NCBI GenBank assembly: GCA_001600695.1
Contig: BCKQ01000002.1
Location: 868,001 to 932,000, forward strand
From: Ascoidea asiatica
Taxonomy: Eukaryota; Ascomycota; Saccharomycetes; Ascoideales; Ascoideaceae
Reading direction: 5' to 3'
DNA: 64,000 nt
Below, piece after piece: positions 61,643-64,000 of the stretch. The notes under the pieces are model-generated. The model did not search any database and was not told where the DNA came from. It saw only the letters and a list, made by a program, of their open reading frames with translations. Positions within the stretch are counted from its first letter, which is position 1; every line of letters starts with the position of its first letter. Position numbers and translations under genes: made by a program.

Positions 61643-63180
61643 TTTTACAAAATAAATTATGAAATTTATTTAAGGAAAAGAGATTTGGTTTAATGAGAAT
61701 ATTTTTTTTTTTTTTTTATTGTCTATTGTTCAAAGTTGTGAATATAATTTAAAGGAAAAGTAAATATGATTTGAAAAAGTGAAAGTGAAAGATTAAATAT
61801 ATAACTTGAAAGAAGTTTGGAAAAGTTAAGAAGTTTTTAAAGAAGGGATTTGATGAGTTTATATGATTGAAATATATTTATTTACCAGAGATTTACAATT
61901 AATATTGTACCGTAATAATCTCATTAAGATTTTAACAATTAAATTGGGATAATATTCAAAATGAGTTCTTTTAGGTTGAAAGTTTGATTTGAATAATTTG
62001 ATTAAACTTGAAAGATTAGTAATGACGAAAATTAGTCGAGCATTTATTTCTTAAGTATCATGAAATAAGATGTAAGGATCAATTAATATAATTAGGTAAT
62101 ATTCTAATTTATATTACAATTCATAATTCATAATTCCCATATATTTCATATATTTCAAATTTTAGATTAGTTTATTAACAATCATTTTACTCTAAGATAG
62201 ATTGATATCAGAGTCCAACTGATTGAATATGATAATAGTGAACTCATGATAATCTCAAGTTTATTAAATTTTAATAAATGTTTTGATTCTGATTTAGTTT
62301 TAATTTTTGAACCGAGTTTATTAAAAATCTCGTCTAGATTTAACTTGTTTCAAATTAGTAGACAAATTAAGATCAGGTAATTAAATTTCTTTAGCACATA
62401 AATGATGATTGTTGAATAAAGGTTAACCTGTTATTGAAGAGAATAATAAATAATAAATAAAGGTTAAAAAATAATAATTAATAAATAAATAATAAATAAT
62501 AAATAGTAAATGAATAATAAGTTAAAAATTATTAGACGCTGAATCTAATTTCTAAGACCCATTGTTCTGGATTTTTGATCAGTAGTTTCCTGTTAAGAGT
62601 GCATTAAAGTAAATATTAATGCACTTTTCTCTTTTGATTGAGTTCCGGCTGGAACTATCCTCGGAATTCAAACTTACGAATTCTCTAGAATCTGGTTTCA
62701 TATTAATTTGTATCTCGTGATTATACCTCTATTTTTGAAAGGAAAGGCATCAGAAATTGGTGATTTTGGTGGTATTTCCAACAATATAAAAGCTATTATA
62801 ATTCCTTAGTTTTACTAACTTTAACTTTATGAGCATTAATATTGATTAAGGGGATTATTGATATGTATAATTATTAGCCAACTTTAATATTAAACTCAAA
62901 ATTGAAAAAAAATGTTTAAAAAAAAAAAAATCAAACGTATTATTAAATCTCTATGATCCTTATCAAGGCGATATAATGAAATAACCAACAAAAACATATA
63001 TAAATCCAAGAAGTAAAAAATGAACAAGGATTGAGAATTAAGAAACAAGAAATTCAAGAATTGAGAATTGAATTATTGTAAAGCTTAAAAAAAAAACATT
63101 ATCTAACCTTATTACATAAAAAACCAGTTATTATATATCATAAAATTTCATTCTAATTTTAAATTATTTTTATTATTGAC
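61643..63180. other. Long intergenic region before TOA2
   Basis: This 1538-base region is the 5' flank of the RhoGAP-like gene and the 3' flank of TOA2. It is AT-rich throughout, with AATAAATAAT-type repeats at about 62440-62520 and slightly GC-richer patches at 62540-62760. I found no coding frame, tRNA or other RNA gene. Confidence 0.55.
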
Positions 63181-63522
63181 TTATTCACCAACTTTTTTTG
63201 AACTACAAGCAACAATCTTTAATTTTTCAATATTTTTCTCTTTTTGATCTAATTTCATATTTAAATCTGTTATTTTAAATGTCCAAACATCATCACAAAA
63301 ATTATAAACACTTAAATGTCCTTTGAAACTTAATTTACTTTTAATTATATTTGCATCTTTTAATTTTTCACTTATGACTTTATCAAATGTTGATAATACT
63401 TGAATAGCTAATTGTGGTTGAATTTTTTGTTCTAAGATTAAATAATCTAGAGCATCAGTTAATGCAGTTCCAATAGTTGTAATTCTATACAATTCATAAT
63501 ATCCAGTGTTATTTGCACTCAT
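63181..63522 (-). CDS. TOA2: TFIIA small subunit (gamma)
   Basis: A 113-residue subunit of TFIIA, which stabilises TBP on the TATA box. The N-terminal four-helix-bundle part reads YYELYRITTIGTALTDALDYLI, then LAIQVLSTFDKVISEKL. The beta-barrel part reads LSFKGHLSVYNFCDDVWTFKITDLNMKL and ends KLKIVACSSKK. All conserved blocks are present and the length matches the family (about 110 to 122). The ATG at 63522 is clear. Confidence 0.97.
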   Translation of the reverse strand: MSANNTGYYELYRITTIGTALTDALDYLILEQKIQPQLAIQVLSTFDKVISEKLKDANIIKSKLSFKGHLSVYNFCDDVWTFKITDLNMKLDQKEKNIEKLKIVACSSKKVGE

Positions 63523-63631
63523 CTTTTATTCTTAATTTTTCAATAAACTCATATACAGATACTATTCTGTTATATTCTCACAACTATTATACTAGTATTA
63601 TACTCTTATTATCACTGTCTGTCTGTTTATG

Positions 63632-63664
63632 ATTCCATGTCTATTCCATGTCTATTCCATGTCT
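63632..63664. repeat. Three tandem 11-bp ATTCCATGTCT repeats
   Basis: Three perfect head-to-tail copies about 110 bases upstream of TOA2. Confidence 0.9.
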
Positions 63665-63802
63665 ATTTCATTGTCTTCTCTTGATCATCACTTCACAACT
63701 GCTTTCTGTCGGTAGCACAAGTCATATTCATCCTTGCCAGAATAATGTCCGTTACCCTTCTGCTTTCCGTCAGTTTCACCTTAAAGCTTGCAAGCTATAA
63801 AC

Positions 63803-63855
63803 TTATCAAGTTATCAAGCTATCAAATTTTCAAGTTATCAAGTTATCAAGCTATC
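63803..63855. repeat. TTATCAAG(T/C) tandem repeats
   Basis: About six imperfect 8- to 10-base units in the region upstream of TOA2. Confidence 0.85.
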
Positions 63856-63872
63856 GCGCACGAATGATTTTT

Positions 63873-63906
63873 TTACGTAAGAAGCCTTTTTTGCCCATTA
63901 CGTAAT
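63873..63906. promoter_or_regulatory. Paired TTACGTAA palindromes
   Basis: TTACGTAA at 63873-63880 and ATTACGTAAT at 63897-63906, 16 bases apart. They match the same bZIP-type site found upstream of CGI121. They may regulate the gene beyond the right edge or, at 350 bases, TOA2. Confidence 0.45.
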
Positions 63907-64000
63907 GTTCTGGGGAAATTCTGTATATTATTCACTATCCAAATTATTAATTTTATTAAATTATAAAACAAAAATGTTTAAAATAAATTATAATATAAAC

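Larger units (their letters stand above)
63523..64000. other. Right-edge intergenic region (TOA2 promoter and beyond)
   Basis: It has three tandem ATTCCATGTCT units (63632-63664), a GC-richer patch, TTATCAAG-type tandem repeats (63803-63855) and two TTACGTAA palindromes. No gene is visible before the window ends. Confidence 0.55.

Noticed and set aside
63803-63855. CRISPR-like array from regular short repeats
   Set aside because: The repeats are 8-10 bases, imperfect and without spacers; this is a eukaryotic tandem repeat.

Overview
The window looks like nuclear chromosomal DNA from a budding yeast (Saccharomycotina). It is extremely AT-rich. Genes are compact and mostly intronless, Asn-rich and Ser-rich low-complexity tracts are everywhere, and the recognisable orthologues are typical of yeast (BUD22, OAR1, CGI121, AMD1, TFB1, HUL4, RIP1, CDC8, APS1, PEX1, JJJ3/DPH4, BUR1, TOA2). 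Two clear introns have a GTATGT donor and a TACTAAC branch site; a third is weaker. Asn-rich proteomes of this kind suggest lineages such as Ascoideales, Saccharomycopsis or Saccharomycodales, but nothing here fixes the species or the meaning of CTG.

Layout, left to right. The 3' part of BUD22 faces OAR1 across a TA/TG microsatellite. Next come a large Usp-domain protein, CGI121 (KEOPS complex) and AMD1, the last two convergent. A Zn2Cys6 transcription factor follows, whose zinc cluster only appears after joining three exons, one of them 25 nt long. Two tandem B-type cyclins come next. They share a destruction box, a KFNVLxTPNSK block and a conserved SPE-x-VYLSSEE motif in acidic tails that look SUMO-binding. 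Cell-cycle (SCB/MCB) promoter sites lie between them. A spliced DUF2235 hydrolase, TFB1 and SDE2 follow.

The right half holds a giant F-box-like protein, HUL4 (HECT ubiquitin ligase), RIP1 (Rieske protein), CDC8 (thymidylate kinase, with an MCB site upstream), APS1 and PEX1. After these are a small unidentified K/N-rich gene, an unidentified interrupted gene (in-frame TAG plus a frame change) beside a tRNA-Gln(CTG) gene, and a large mitochondrial-type unknown. JJJ3/DPH4 is divergent from a very long BUR1. A RhoGAP-DH-PH protein and TOA2 complete the window.

The genes are mainly housekeeping and do not form one pathway. Several touch common themes: transcription (TFB1, TOA2, BUR1), cell-cycle control (cyclins, CDC8), ubiquitin (HUL4, F-box protein, the Ubl of SDE2) and translation fidelity (CGI121, JJJ3). 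The least ordinary items are the cyclin pair with SUMO-interaction-like tails, the interrupted gene at 46305-47467, the combined RhoGAP-RhoGEF protein, the DUF2235 hydrolase, and low-complexity insertions placed inside conserved folds. I found no CRISPR array, insertion sequence or complete retroelement.
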